In this document: piece after piece, positions 1-13,377 of the stretch
Layout: every line of letters begins with the position of its first letter
Numbering within the stretch: position 1 is the stretch's first letter
Source of the DNA: Pleodorina starrii
Taxonomy: Eukaryota > Chlorophyta > Chlorophyceae > Chlamydomonadales > Volvocaceae
DNA length: 64,000 nucleotides
Assembly (NCBI GenBank): GCA_030267565.1
Contig: BRXU01000001.1
Span: 4,526,001-4,590,000 of the forward strand
Direction of reading: 5' to 3'
Notes under the pieces: model-generated
Told to the model about the DNA's origin: nothing
Database searches by the model: none
The model's input: the letters and a program-made list of their open reading frames with translations, nothing else
Position numbers and translations under genes: made by a program

Positions 1-2155
1 CGGGCTTTCCTGCCGGGGCCTCCGGCCGCCAGCGGCTTCTGCTGCTGCTGCTGCGGCAGATGGTGTGGGTGCGCTGCCGCGGCGGCCGCCGCCGCAGCAA
101 GCAGCCGAATGGACATGGCCACGCTCTGGCGCGCGTCCGCGGCGGTGGTGTAGGGGCCCAGGTCGCGCAGGAGGGCGCCGTCCCACAGAGCCGCTCCCAT
201 CTGGAAATTCGAGGAGGAGTGGACGCGAAAGAAAGCCGAACCGCGGAGTAAAAGAAAGTAGAAAGGTGAGCCGCAGCAAAAGAAGAAGAGAAAGGCGAAA
301 GGCAGCGAAAGAATGACGAAAGGCAGGGACTGGGGGCGTGCTGCCGTGGGGCGTGCTGTGAGACAAGAAGCGTAGCGAGCGGTCAAGCGGTTCTCGCTGT
401 GGTGCGTCGCAGCTCGGAGGACGCGCACGGCGGCATAGCGGCGGCATAGCGGCGCCGCCGGGCGTGGTCAGCAGGAAGCGCCAGGGAGGGACAGACCCTG
501 CATAAGTCACCGCTGGGGCGCACACGGATCCGCACAACGCGGCCCGGCAGGCTGTGCCCGACAGCAGGCAGACTGGGCAGGTGGGCCGGGCCGGGCCGGG
601 CAGGCGGGGTGTTGAACAGGCGGGGAGGCAGGCGGGGGTTGAGCAGGCAAGACGCACCTCGCACGTGTCTTTGACCTTGTACAGCACCCCGGAATAGCCG
701 TACATGGGAGGCAAAATGCTGTCCAGCTCCGTGTCTGCGTCGCATTGCGTGGACAGGGAAGCGGGAGTGCGGGACGGAAGCGGGACGGAAGAGGGACGCA
801 TCAGCGAGCATGCGTCGGGGGCGAAAACACGGATGTCTGTCCCCCGAAATACATCGCGTTTTTCTGCCGCGATGGGCGGGGAGGGGCGCTACAGACCGAC
901 GCACAGGACGGCACCGCATGTGCCCACATACAGCAACGACGGAGGACGGACCCAAGCGCGGGCTCATGCCGAGCCCCACGAGACTGCGAAGGGCTCTTGC
1001 CCCGATCCTCCTCCGCGGCAGGTGGCGCCACACCAGCGCAGTCCAGCCCGCCCCCTCTCTCCCTCTCCGCCGCCTCGTTTACTTCACTGCATTTCGTCCT
1101 CCGTGTTGCCCGCCCAAGCGGGCCGGCCCCCCGCAGTAAGGCCCAGTCATGCTCACCCATGCGCAATTGCTCCGCGATGGCCCTAAACAGCCTGCGACCC
1201 AGACCCAGGCGCTGCGGTGACGGGCCGCCGCCTCGGCCACTCCACATCGAGCACAGCGACTCCGACTCCGCCCCGCCGACATCTCGATGTCCCAAGCCCG
1301 TCACCATAGGGCCCGGACCCGGCCGGCTTCCGGCCGCAGCCCCAGCGGGCCCAGTCGCGGCGCCCGCCATGCCAGCGCTGGCGCCTGTGAATCCGGCGGC
1401 TACCCCACAAGCAGCGGTCGGCGGGTCCGCCCCTGGAGCAGAGGCGGCCGCAGCCGCGGGTCCGGCGGCTGCTCGGGGGGCCTGAGCGGTTTGCTCCGAT
1501 GCGGAAGCGAGCGGTGCCACCAGCGCGCCGGTGCTGTTGGGCACGGCGGCCAGCGGCAAAGACGCCGGAGTCGCGCCCGGCGCAGTCGCCGTCGGCGAGG
1601 TAGGCGCGGGCGCAGGCAAGGGCGGCACGCCTGGCGCCAGCTCGGCCTGCAGGGCAAGGGCAGAGGAGGAGCAAGGGAGCTAGGGAGCTGGAGCAAAAGG
1701 GCCAAAAGTGGTTGTGGGAGCGTAATTGCGGACTGGCGAACAATTTCATGGCACGCGCGCACGCGCGTCTGCACGGCCGGAGATGGAACCGGCTCGCAGA
1801 AATATTTGAAGGCAGCAGCTGAAAAGAACTCCTCAGCCGCAAGGCGACCCGCGGCAGCATGCACAAAGGCGTTCACAGGCTCCACGCATACATCGGCTTG
1901 ACGCCGAGTTCGCGTTACCCTTGCCGGTACGCAAATCATAGCCTAAGTTGTCAGCATGCATATCTTACACATCCTGACTGGTTGATGTGCCGGGCCCCAA
2001 CGCGCGGGCGCCCGCGGCGTTATCGCAGTCAACCGCGCGGGCAGGGACGGGCACGCGGGCACGGCCCCGAGAGCCCGCCGGCTTGCACATGACGATAAAA
2101 AGAAACAGCGTGGCATCGGCCCATGTCCGACTTCTAAAAATACGCCGCAAGCACA

Positions 2156-2198
<43 letters not shown>

Positions 2199-3398
2199 AA
2201 AATAGCTGGCAACAGCAATCTGTAATTGCGAGTTGCGCGAGTTGCTCTGCCCGTTCGAAGTTGTAGTACTGTACAAAAGATCAACTGTTCAACCAGCCCG
2301 CACGTTCGTATGCAGCCCGTTCACCACTCCACCCGCACCTTGACGTGTTTCTGTGCCTCCAGACGCGGCACCGGGAACGACATACGGCACGGCAGTCGCA
2401 ATCCTCCATGACTCGACCCACTTGGCCATCCACTCGGAAACCCTTAAGTCGCATCAAGTCGATTCCAGACCCACCTGTATCGCCTTGTAGTGTGCGGGCA
2501 GTACGGCACCCACGACCATCAAGTGCGCCGCGGCTTGAAGCAGCAGCGGGACCGGGATGTCAAACATCCGGAGCTGTCGTACCGCCGCCAGGGCAGCTGG
2601 CTCCAAGTCGGCACCGGTTTGTTGCCCGCCGCCTGCCCGGATCTCGGAGCCTGAATGCCGAGACAAGGGCTGCAGCTGGGCCTGCTGAGTAGATGGCTGT
2701 TCCGGTTGTTGTTGTTGTTGTTGCTGCTGCTGCTGCTGTCGTTGCTGTTGATCCAGCTGCTGTTGATGTTGTTGTTGGTGTGTTGCCGGCATGTTCATCT
2801 GCGGCAGCGCGGCCGTGAATGCTGCGCGCTGGATGTAGACGAGCAGCAGCTGACATACGGAGGGCAGGATGGTGGGGGGAAGGAGCGGCACCGCCGCGGC
2901 GGCGATCTGTAGGTCGGGCAGCGGTGGCGCCTGCTGTGGGGCTTGCCGCGGGGCGGCGGGCTGCGACGGCAAGCCGTCCTGCCTGTCTGACAGGCGGTCC
3001 TGTTGATGCGGCTGCTGCTGTTGCGCTTGCCGCACGCCACCTTGGGTGCTTGTCTTCTGGCATTGGAAGGAAGTTTCATCAATCGTTGTGGGCTGGCTGA
3101 GCAACTGCGAACCATCGCCCGCGTTGGTTTGGCGCTTGTGCTCGTCTGCTGGGCGCGCCTGCTCGTTTGATTCAGGGCGCCGGCTAGCTCCATCTTCAGA
3201 TGGTAAATGGCTATGAGCTGGCGCGGCAGCAGCCATAGTGCCCGTGGTTGGCCACGGTGAGCCCGGTGCCGCCGGTACGGTTTTCTCGTTCTCCATAAAC
3301 GACGGGCACAAGCTATCGCAGTTCTCAACCATTCGCCTCCGTGTATTTTCTGCTGATCCTCGGCCACATTGCCGAGGGCTCGGCCTCCAAGTCTCCAC
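1..3398 (-). CDS. Gln/Ala/Pro-rich protein of unknown function, 3' part, partial
   Basis: I do not recognise this protein. Read on the minus strand, phase-compatible exons are visible: ORF 3398-2475 (Gln-rich, ending at CAG|GTGGGT), 2432-2339 (Trp-rich start WMAKWVESWRIA), then 1646-1157 (a long Pro/Ala/Gly linker ending in FRAIAEQLRMG), 734-658 (includes MYGYSGVLYKVKDTCE) and 200-1, which runs off the window. The last three exons join in phase (0, 1, 0). Between 2338 and 1647 the path is unresolved. Coding-like sequence near 1885-1765 (AAGRLAAEEFFSAAAFKYF) and a CAG tract near 2160-2198 may belong to it. The true start is unknown; M at 3398 or 3236 are options, or an upstream exon exists. 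The gene lies in tandem with, and downstream of, the MnmE gene on the same strand. It could be a large regulatory or scaffold protein, but nothing in the sequence proves a function. Confidence 0.5.
2158..2199. repeat. CTG/CAG trinucleotide run
   Basis: About 14 consecutive CTG units on the plus strand (CAG on the minus strand). It lies in the unresolved part of the minus-strand Gln-rich gene and would read as polyGln, polySer or polyAla depending on frame. A second, less regular Gln tract lies inside the exon at about 2700-2770. Confidence 0.9.
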
Positions 3399-5136
3399 CT
3401 CCAGTACGCATCAAAGCTGCAAAATGGAGGGAAAGGCTCCGAGCCCTGGGCACGGTTGTATGTGAAGTACTGGATGGTCCTTGTGGTTCTTGGCCCGTCC
3501 TTGCGGCCCTTGATGCAGCAGCGTCAGTCAGCTGACCTGTTGTCAACACTACGTTGCCTGCTTTTGCTAGGTTCTAGTACCCTATACCCCAAAGTGAACG
3601 GCGTAATATCAAAGTGAACTTGTATATGAAAACAAAGCGCTGTGGAAACACTGACTACTTGTCTTTCTGGCCAAGTATGACATGGGGCACAGCTGTTACG
3701 CTGAGCCGTCTTATTATGGAAATCAGGGCTGAAAGAGCTGGCAAAACTGTGCGGCAAGAACATAATTTTGGCGACCCCTAACAAGGGGTTGGCAGTGACA
3801 TACGGCGAGTACAAAATTACGTACTCGTGCCGGCTAGCGAGCCGAAGGTGAAAGCAACTGCACAAAATGACAGCGGCCAACACGAAATAATAAAAACTCT
3901 CTCTGTTTGTGTGGGCGCGCACGCAGGGGTGTGGAGTCGTCGCACATATGTGATTTTTTGTCGGATACGATCGCCTCACGTCTCCCCGTCCAACGGCTTG
4001 CGCAAGCGTGCCAATCGAACTATTGTTGTCAATGTTTCGTTGATATCAAGCCATTTTCCATCGCGACGGACAGGGAACTTATGAGGCTTGACACGCCTTG
4101 ACAGGGCTTGACGAGCTTGACGTAGGTTAAACGGGCAAGCTTGATAACGACTTGCCCGTGTCGTCCGTTCGCCGTTCTGTGTCGCCGACGTAATGGCTCT
4201 CGGCTTTTCAGGGCACAAGGAAATATTACTCCCTCACATTTCCGTTTAAAGTCCTTTGTCCCATTTAGCGCTGGCTACCCAAGCTCACGAGTGCACCGCA
4301 AATACGTGCACCGCAAATACGTCCCCAACGAGTGCATATACCCTTGCGCACAAGCCCTGAAGGGTGGACCTGTGCTTCCGCCTTGATGCAGGGAGCCAGG
4401 GACGTTCAAACGCATCTGAACACGGGCCCTAGAACTAAACGACTCGTTTCTCAGATTTCGCTCGTCGATGTGCGCAGACGCGCGCGCGAGCGCGCGTCCT
4501 GGCGCCTCTTGTCTGTCACGTGCACCTTCGGAATCCACGTCAGACTGCGATCAGAAAACACCGCACACGACCGCCGCTGCGGTGCTACGCCCGCGCAGGA
4601 TCACGGCCTAAACACAAATGCACAGCCCACATCCCGGGACTTTCTCCCCCTGTAATCGCAACCCAAACGGTCATACGGGTTAAAAACAGGCCCCATCGTG
4701 CACCACGCGCGTACCGCCACAGCAGCATCGCGGGGTACCTACAGGGCCTCTCTCGCGACCCGATCACTACCTGCCGCTATTGCCGCCTCCGGTGCCGCCT
4801 CAGCCCTCCGTAGCCAATCCCCTTGCGGACACCGCGATCCGCCTCGCTTGCTAATGGACCACACGACAGGCAACACTCCGCTACGTGGCCAAGAGCCCCA
4901 ACACGACAAGCAGCGGCGCGCCAAACACCCTTTCCGACCAGGTGAACAACGGCGTCCGCAGCGATCTTCACTGAAGTCATCGGCAGGAGTCCACCCTACG
5001 CCAATCAGTACATCAGCCCAGACTGCCCCAAACCCAAGAAACGTCAAGTGGTTTCCAAGATCGCGCGCTATCCACGTCGAAGGCGATGTCTCTCACGCCC
5101 CACCAACGCCGGCGGCTGCAGCGGCGGCCGCGCACT
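3399..5136. other. Region between the Gln-rich gene and MnmE, no gene seen
   Basis: About 1.7 kb with no convincing coding sequence. It should hold the promoter and 5' end of the minus-strand Gln-rich gene. At 4298-4323 a 13-bp motif (GTGCACCGCAAATAC) occurs twice in tandem. No RNA gene or mobile element was recognised. Confidence 0.5.
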
Positions 5137-5141
5137 TTACA
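5137..5141 (-). terminator. TGTAA poly(A) signal of the MnmE gene
   Basis: TTACA on the plus strand is TGTAA on the gene strand, about 155 nt downstream of the MnmE stop codon. TGTAA is the usual chlamydomonad polyadenylation signal. It predicts a short 3' UTR, roughly 5297 down to 5120. Confidence 0.5.
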
Positions 5142-5297
5142 CCCTGCGCCACCGGCTCCGGACCGGCACCGCCGCCGCCACTTTACCAAGAGACGCATCG
5201 TCGTGCTCGCAGCCATAAACATAACCGTGCTCAGCCATTAACCCCCACCACCGCCGCCGCCGCCACCACCGCCGCCACCACCACCACCACCACCCAG

Positions 5298-8200
5298 CTA
5301 CTTTCCGATGCAGAAGCGGCTGAAGACCGTGTCGAGCACCTCCTCGACCACCTCATCCCCGCTGACCTCCCCCAGGGCCAGCAGGGCAGCCCGCAGGTCA
5401 ATCGTCCAAAAGTCCAGCGGAAGGGCGCCCGACACGCTGTCCGCCAGCCGCATCAGAGCCTGCAGCAAGTCAAGCGCAGCCGGGTTGAGTCCAGCCAAGG
5501 TGACCAGCACACAGCAGCCAGTCAAGTCAAGGCAAGTCAACCCTCCCGCCGTACCTCGTGGCTGCGCACCAGCGCCTCCGCCTGGCGCTCGTTGACCGAC
5601 CAGGACACGCCCCCGGAGGCGAGCTGCGCGGCACAGGGGACGGCTTCTTTTGTTCTTTGGCAGGCGCGTACCGCGTACCGCGTATGGTGCCGTTGTAGGG
5701 GTGCAACATGAGATGCACGGTACATGGACAACACGCACATCGAGTTTTTTTCCAGGGCGTGCTGGGAAAGTTGGCAGCGGCGTTTTGCCGGGCTTCCGCG
5801 CAGCACCTCGCAGTGCGGTGCCGGGGTTCTCCAGAGCCCAAGACTCCTTTGCCCAACCATGCATCGCATCGGTGCCCACAGGCAACGAAGCCCAGGCACG
5901 CAACCCCTAGGCCATCCAAAGGTACGGTACACCGTCTCAAGGTCGGTGCGGGGAGTGCGGGGAATTTGGGTGGAGGACCAAGCTGAGGAGAGCGGGCAAG
6001 TGCAGCGCCAAACCGCCACAAAGGCGCGATAGGCAGCTGGGGGGTCAGGGAGTGATATGCTCCTTCATAAAACTATGAGTCACTGTGGACGTTGTTGATC
6101 AAGCTGCTCCGGCCGCTGGGGGGGAAGGGGCGGCGCGAGACGCCGGCGCCGGTGTCGGACCCGGTACCCTCTCACCTGCGGAGCTCCGGCCAGCCGAAGG
6201 AGCGCAGCATCCAGAGTCTGTTGGGCGCAGAGGACATCCAGGGATGGAGGCGAGTTTCAAGGGGCACGGCGCAATGGACAGGGGCCCCGGCCCGACAGGG
6301 ACTCACTTCCCTCACTACCCTCTGGCCCAGGAGGCGGGCGCGGCCCTCCACCTAAGCCATCTCCTCAGCCCACCATTTCAGCCTTCCCTCAGCCCTTTCC
6401 TGAGCCTTCCAAACATCCAAGGACAGCGCAGCAGCAGCAGCAACAGCAGCGGCTTGCAGGGCAGCTGACGGGACCCCCCCAGGCGCCCAAAGAATTTCGC
6501 CTAGCAGCCCGGTAGGGACCCACCTCCAAGCCGCGGCGCTCCGAAGCACTCGTGCGCACCACCGCGGCAAATGTCTCCCGCGCGAGCAGCGGCAGCGGCA
6601 GGGGCGGGTCATCTGCGCCCTTGGAGATGGCTACGCCACCGCCGTCGCCACCGCTGGTCGAGGCCACGGACCCACCTTCGGCCAAACAGCGAAGGGAATC
6701 ATGTCATGTTCGCACCCTTCGCAGGCAGACAAAGGCAAAGCAGGAGGTCCTCTCGAGGCATGGGCAGACAGGTCATAAAGGCGAGAGGAGGTTCGTGTAC
6801 CCTGAGGGGCGAGCCCCGGAGGGAAGCCGCCGCCGCTGCCTGCATCGCTACAACCACATGCAGAGCAATCACGCGGGGCAGGTAACGCATGCCGTAGACA
6901 TCGTACAGGAGGCCGTACCGGCGCCGTTCTGGGCGCCCGCGGAGCCCCGGAGGTCATCCTTATTCGCCACCAGGAGCGATAACCCCTTGACCTGTCGAGG
7001 CAAAAAGATACGGTAGGCAGCGAGTGACTGCAAGCACGCGCGCGTGACTGGTAAACTACACAAACAAGCGCTGTCTGTGACAGCGTCAAGCATAGGCGTG
7101 TTTATGAGGAGACCGCCCCTCCTTCCCGCCCCAGTCTGCCCGGGCACCGTATGCCGTACGCTGCCGTACCGCAGGCAAGGCACTCAGGTCGCCGTTTACC
7201 ACACCGTGCCGCCTACCTTGCAGCTCGCGCTGCCGGGCCCGTCCCCCCACAACGCCCGGTAAATGTCCGAGTCGGCGTCTGTCCAGCCGACGGCTCCGTC
7301 CACCACCATGACAACGATGTCGGCCGCGGCCGCTGCGGCTTGGGAGCGCTCCACCTGCAGCGGTGGGACCACCGTCGTTGGATTGATGGCATGATGGGTC
7401 GTGCGGCGCCCGACCGGGCCGGAGAGCAGTGGTGCAGGCAGGGCAGTGGAACGAGGAGGGAAGCTTCTGGGGGAATGGGGCGGCAGGCGATGCAGTCGTG
7501 TGCATCAGGGGTGTGCGTGAGTACGGAGCGCGGCCACGTGTCGCGAGGCAAGCGGTTCGGAGGAGAGGGCCGCGAGCAGAGGGCAAAAGCCAGTAAAGGG
7601 GGTGGAGCGATGTGCAGTAAACGGAGCTCCGGTGCGACGCATCGGCGCGTGTATTTGCTGTGGGGCAGCAGTTCCACGGCCTTCGACAATTCGTGACGTT
7701 TGGACGAGCTATTCAGAACGGCGGTACGGTTTTCGCGGTACGATTCTGTGCAAGTCTTTAACGATTGGCGGACGACAACACGGAATCACGAATAGATGGC
7801 AACAGCATGCATCGGAAGTACGATACGTTACAGGCATTCTACATCTACATCGCTTGCTTGCGCAGTAAACTTATGAGCATCTGATGCTGAGGTACTGACT
7901 TTGCACCACCATGAAGCAACCGTTTCATAGAAATTCAGTGTGAACGGTTGCTGGCTTACAACCGAAATATGCGACTCGCTAATTGTTCAGGATCGTTTCG
8001 GTAAAGGCAGCATGATGTGGTTTACTAGGCATTACACGACGATGTCATTAAAGTGCTTGTGCCGCTCCGCGCGCTTACAGGTTCGACGAGCGGCTACCGA
8101 TACGAGATTATAGAATACTGCTGCCGATATGCAAAGCAATGCAGAACGTCTCAGAAATAAATATAAATATCAGACTTTGTTGCGTGGTATCTTGGCACGC

Positions 8201-11200
8201 AAAACATGTTTCATGACCTTCGGCGTTATTTCGACGCGCTCTCGGTTAGCTGCGAACACGACAAGGCTATCAGCGCGCAAGACCGGCTTCGACTTGAAAA
8301 AGGCTTTGAGCAAGACATAAACAGCTAAATTTTATCCCGAAGATCATGAAGCCAGATGGCCGAGCAAGATCTCTCTCTCTCTTGCGCTCGCACTGGTACT
8401 AGGGGAGATCTATGCGACCCGCCGGTGCAGTTCCTGGCTGCCTCGGCAATAGCCGTCACCCCAAAACCCACATGAATCCATCCATCCACCCATCCATCAG
8501 CGCCCTTCCTCGCACCGAAAGCACGCTGCACAGCGCCACCGCGCCGCCAGCTCCCTCCCCTCCAAACCCATCAGCCAGCCCCTCCTCCTTCAGCCCCTCA
8601 TCCAGCTCAACCCAACCAGTGAGGAAAGCCCTCCCTCCAGCGACCAATCCGACCCAGATCGGATCCGACCCACATCTTGACCTAGACTGAAATCCGGACC
8701 TGGTTATTGCGCGCTGCCGCTCACTCTGCCCGCCCGCACCTCAGCACTCACCCCAATCTTCTCCACGACGTCGTCCGAGTGGCGAATCCCCGCCGTGTCC
8801 AGCAACGTCATGGGCACCCCGCCCACCGACAGAGTTGCCTCCAGCACATCCCGGGTGGTGCCCGCGATCTCGGTCACGATGGCGCGATCGCTGCGGTGGC
8901 GGCAGGCGGGCGCGGCGGGATGGCGCGAAGCAGCGGCAAGCCGGATCGGGCAGGAGCGTATCCGAGCGACAGGTTGGGGCGGGTCGGGCAGATGGACAGG
9001 CGGGCACACACACACGTACACGCCCCGCCCCCCGCGCTGTCACGCCTGCCAAGTCCCACACACGCACGCGCCCAGCCCCTCGCGTGCACACGCACGCACG
9101 CACGCACGCATCTGTCCGACAGCCCATGTCCCACCGCTCATCTTCCATGTCCCATGCCCCCGCCGACGCCCGCCCCGCTTACCTGTTTGTCCAGGCGTTG
9201 AGCAGCGAGCTCTTGCCAACGTTGGGCCGACCCACGATTGCCACCTGCCAGCGCCGGGACGTCCGGATGAAGGCACAGATAGATAAATAGATAAAAACTA
9301 GTTCGTAAGGCCACTGGGCCGAAGACAGACGACAGATCGGAACCCAAAGATGGAAGAACGGGTTGGAAGACGGCTGCTCGGACAGAAGACTGTTGCATGG
9401 ATGGTAATAGAACGACGACTGAAAACAGGAGGATGGAGTGGACAGGGTTGTGGCACCAGCCCGGACTCCCATAGCCCGGACTCGCCAACCGCGCCTGCCT
9501 GCCCCCCATGCATGTTCCAGGATGAGGGTGCACCAGACGGGGCCTTGGTCACAAAGGCGGCGGGGGGCCTTTCTGGTAAAACACGCCCCCACCCAGCCCG
9601 TCCCGGGCCGATTTCTTCTACCACCCAGCCCCCACCTGCAGGCCGCTCCGCAGGAGGCTGCCCGCCCGGGCAGTCCGGAGCGCAGATTCAATGCCCGCCT
9701 GTGTGTACGTGTCCGTGTGAATGTACAAACACCGGGGGGAACGAGGGGAGGGGGGCCCGGGGTCAGTGGCGCCAAGCTGAAAGCAGCAGCAGGAAGCAGA
9801 GCGCCGGGGCGTGTACTGGAGCGGGCCGCAGGACAGGAAGGCCAGGGCAGCCCGTTGGGGACTGTCGAGCTGGGGAATATTGCAGCCCGGAAACGCGAGC
9901 TAGTTTGTATAGACCCCAACTACCCAACCACCCAACCACCTGGATTCGCTCAATCTTGCGCTTCAGCTCCGGCACGTCGATGGGCGGCAGGTCCTCATCA
10001 AAGTCCAGCCTGTACGACATGTACAGCACATGCATCACGTGCCTCGCGCCCCCACATGCTTGAAGGAATCGGTCACGCAACACGATGCACACGCACACGG
10101 GTGTTGGGAGCGATGAGACGAATACCCACTGGACTGTTGTCACGATTTGCGCAGATGACATGGTGCTGCCTCCTTAACCGTGCACAACCCGCCAAGGGAG
10201 GTACGAGCGCGTGTTTGTGCGTGTGCAATCATGTCAGCGTACAGCGTGCAGCGTTCCAGAGTCGTACATGCATCGCACATTCATGCGCCAAGCCCTCCAG
10301 CAGAAGGCCTTCCTACTCACGTCGACGGCAGGTCTGTCTGGCACCCTGCGCCGCGCCTCCCAAATGGAATTCACACGGTTTACCGGGGCCGCAGCCCAAA
10401 CCCCACAACCACACCCCAAGCCCCCACCTGGCCTCCAGCTCCGCAAGCACATCCAGGCAGCGAGCCCGCAGCTCCGAAACCGCAGCGCCCACGCCGCCCT
10501 GCAGCCCAGCCAGGGCGCTGTCTGCCGCGGCCGCCGTGCGCGCGCTGACCAGCTCCGAAACCGCCTCCGCCTAACGAGCAGGGGGAGGGTCCGGAGGGAG
10601 CTTACCACTGGGAGCGCAGGAGAGAGCAAGCACGGCCAGTAGATGGAAAGCCAGGGCCGGCGTGGGAATGCCAGTACCGGGACCTCTACTCTTTGGGGCG
10701 ATTGACAGCGCTGTGCCGCGTCGCCGGCAGCAACCACTCAAAACTGTGCCCAAACTGTCAACCGCCCAACCTCCAACCGCCCTAACCCCTAAACCCAACT
10801 ACCTGCGCCAGGTCCAAGCGCCCGTTGAGGAATGCGCGCAACGTGAACTCTCCGGGCTTGGCGGGGCGGGCGCCCGCCTCGATGACCGCGCGCAGTACCC
10901 GGGAGGCGCACACGCCGCCGCCGTGGCAGTGCAGCTCCACCACGTCCTCCGCCGTGTAGGAGCGCGGCGAGAGCATCACCAGCAGCAGCACCTGGCGGTG
11001 GACGTGGAAGAAACACGACAGCGCGACGGTGGTGCTAGTGGTAGTGGTGGTGGTGGTGGTAAGGTAATCGTAAGCTGGCCTGACATGGCAATCTGACACA
11101 TGAGGCCGAGGATAGGGAGGCCGGGGGCGTAAAGTATGAGAATCTGGAGGTGGTGGTGGTGGTGGTGATGGTGGAGGGTGGTGATGGTGGAGGGTGGACG

Positions 11201-12647
11201 AAGTACGACCGCCGCGATGGGGAGGTGGTGGGCAGTGGGGAGGGCCTCAGAAAGGTGTGGGCGCAAGTAGAGCTGGAGCAGCCGGCATAAAATGCAGGGT
11301 AGGGCAGGTAGGAAGGGAAGCCCTGGGACAGGGGCACATACGGTACGGGGAAACAACTGTGAACCGCGGTGATGGATCGGGACGAGGCGACGTTGGTGAA
11401 CGGGTGGGCAGTGACCTGGGACGAGACCGCATGCCAGCGGGAGGAAAGCATGGACGATGGGAGAGGCAAGGGCCGGATGGGATGCGATCGGCAGCCGTGG
11501 TGATGGGCCCGCTGCATGCCCGTAGAGCACGCCGCCCATGCATGCCGTACTACGGCCCGGGCATAAGGAATCGTACCTCGTCCAGCAAACGCTCGTCGCC
11601 GTCGACTGCCGTACCGTAGTACACGCGGTGCGTCTCCGGTTGCCAGCCGAAACGGAAGCGACCGCCCGGGCGGAACACCTTGGACGCGATCGCCACGGCG
11701 TCGGTGCCGGAGAGGCGGATTATGGCGACAGACCCATGGGACATGCCTGCGCGACAGTGAGCCGGGCACAGACCGCAGTGCCGTCAGTCACACCAGGTAG
11801 ACAACAATGAGCGATTGCTCGACGAGCTGGGCTACTGTATCGCGCAGGAGGCACCGATGCGGCAGATGTGGCGGCCTGCCTGAAGGCGCAACAACGACCT
11901 GACAACACACCCACCAGTCACAATGGAGGCAATGGTGTCCTCATCTCGCGTCGTCAACATAACGTCGCCGCGGCGGGGGCTGCTGCTGCCGCTGCTAACG
12001 GCGCTGCCATCAACGCTGTCCATGCTGCCGGCGCCGTCGCTGCCGCTCTCCGACCCTCGCGATTCGTACTCCAAGGCGCCGCCGGCAGCGGCATCCGAGC
12101 CCACTGCCGCGGGGCCCGCCGACGCGGCGGAGCTGACGGCCCGGGGCCGCGGTGCCACCGCCGCAACAGTATGGCATCGCTGGAGCCCGGGCACGAAAGG
12201 AGGGGAGCTAGGTAGCGACGTCGGCGACGGCGCCGCCGCCGCGGCGGCGGCTCCTTGGAGGGCCGCTGCGGGACGTATCGCAGGTTTTGGGCCGGCCAGG
12301 GAATGCATGCACGGCGCCGCCCAAGCACCGCCGCGGCTGTGGCTTCGGCTGCGGAGTAAGACCGGCTGTTGGGGGCGGTGGAGGGCCTGACGAGCCACGC
12401 CTGTGTGTCTTTGCAGGGCGCCCGGCCAGGACATCGGGGAGCGTGGGCAGCTACCCGCTACGGGGATGGCGGCGACGCTACCGCTACCTATACCGCTACC
12501 ACTGGCGCGGAGGCTGTTCCAGCCGGCGGAGAAGTTGACGTGGCTGGCGCTGGGGGCAGCTGAGGACGCTGCGGGAAATGGGTCACCGGGGGTTCGGGTG
12601 AACGCGTTGCGTGTCGGTAAAGGGGAGTATGTGGGATGCACGTGCAA
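5298..12647 (-). CDS. MNME: tRNA modification GTPase MnmE/TrmE, organellar type
   Basis: MnmE works with MnmG/GidA to place (carboxymethyl)aminomethyl groups on U34 of certain tRNAs. In an alga it should act in the chloroplast or mitochondrion. Thirteen exons join in phase: 12647-11915, 11746-11577, 10991-10803, 10570-10428, 10009-9940, 9244-9183, 8890-8752, 7354-7217, 6991-6919, 6612-6524, 6217-6176, 5623-5555 and 5459-5298, giving about 692 aa. The folate-binding N domain spans the [17 protein letters not shown] join through [16 protein letters not shown] and LNGRLDLAQ. The G domain shows GRPNVGKSS (~440), GTTRD (~466), DTAG (~487) and NKDD (~558). NERQAEAL and the C-terminal FCIGK, whose Cys is catalytic in the family, are present. 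The first ~230 residues are Ala/Ser/Pro/Arg-rich and fit a transit peptide plus linker. M at 12308 is an alternative start. One exon is only 42 nt. Confidence 0.93.
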
Positions 12648-13377
12648 AGCAGACCGGAGGAACGACGGAGAGCGGGTTGGGGCCCGATGGTCGCAGCTCT
12701 TCGCGCGCCATTGCTAGAGGAAATGGGTGACTATGAATCCGGGATTTTGATAATCACTTTTCACTGTACACCGGGCCCCAAGCAGCGGTAAAGACGTGGA
12801 CAGCAAAAATTGAAGGAAGCTGGGTACGACGGCGGAGCCAACCGTCACAAGTTCAAAGCGCAAGCACTCTTCCTGTATCCCAGTTCCAAACCAACCCGCG
12901 CTCCGTTGGAAGCCTGTCGTCATGAGTTTCCAGAGCTTACGGCGTGGTCCCGCCAGCGACGACAGACGGCCAAAGTCGATATGCTCAATCCCGAAAGCCT
13001 GACGCCTATTTTATTGGTAGCTCTAACTAGTGGGGCCGTTGGCCAAGCTGACGTGCTTTTCGCAGCTTTCCTTCAGCTTTCGATGCTTTCAGCAAAGCGA
13101 TTTCTATTGCCGCGCGTATTACTCGAAAACATCAACACAGTATCACAGTTTTGAGACACGTTAGCGCTGCAAGGTACATACACAGCGGGGTTTTGGTTGC
13201 GGAAATTGACGTACGACGACTGCATTGACGGCGCCAACCAGTTTACACACCGCGCCTCCCACTGAATAGCGCACCCTATAATCGCAGGATTGTTTGTCCA
13301 CTGTGTTTTGGTGCTGCCTCTCGGCCCTTTTGTCACTCGTAACTTGAACTGGCGTTCTAATAGCGTGATACGCCGTC
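12648..13377. promoter_or_regulatory. Divergent intergenic region between MnmE and RING genes
   Basis: This 730-bp gap separates the proposed start codons of two divergently transcribed genes, so it should carry both 5' UTRs and both promoters. No classical TATA box or known motif was identified by eye. Confidence 0.5.

Noticed and set aside
5013..5222. Possible extra gene overlapping the 3' flank of MnmE
   Set aside because: Frames here are low-complexity Ala/His/Pro runs, and the MnmE stop and TGTAA explain the region.
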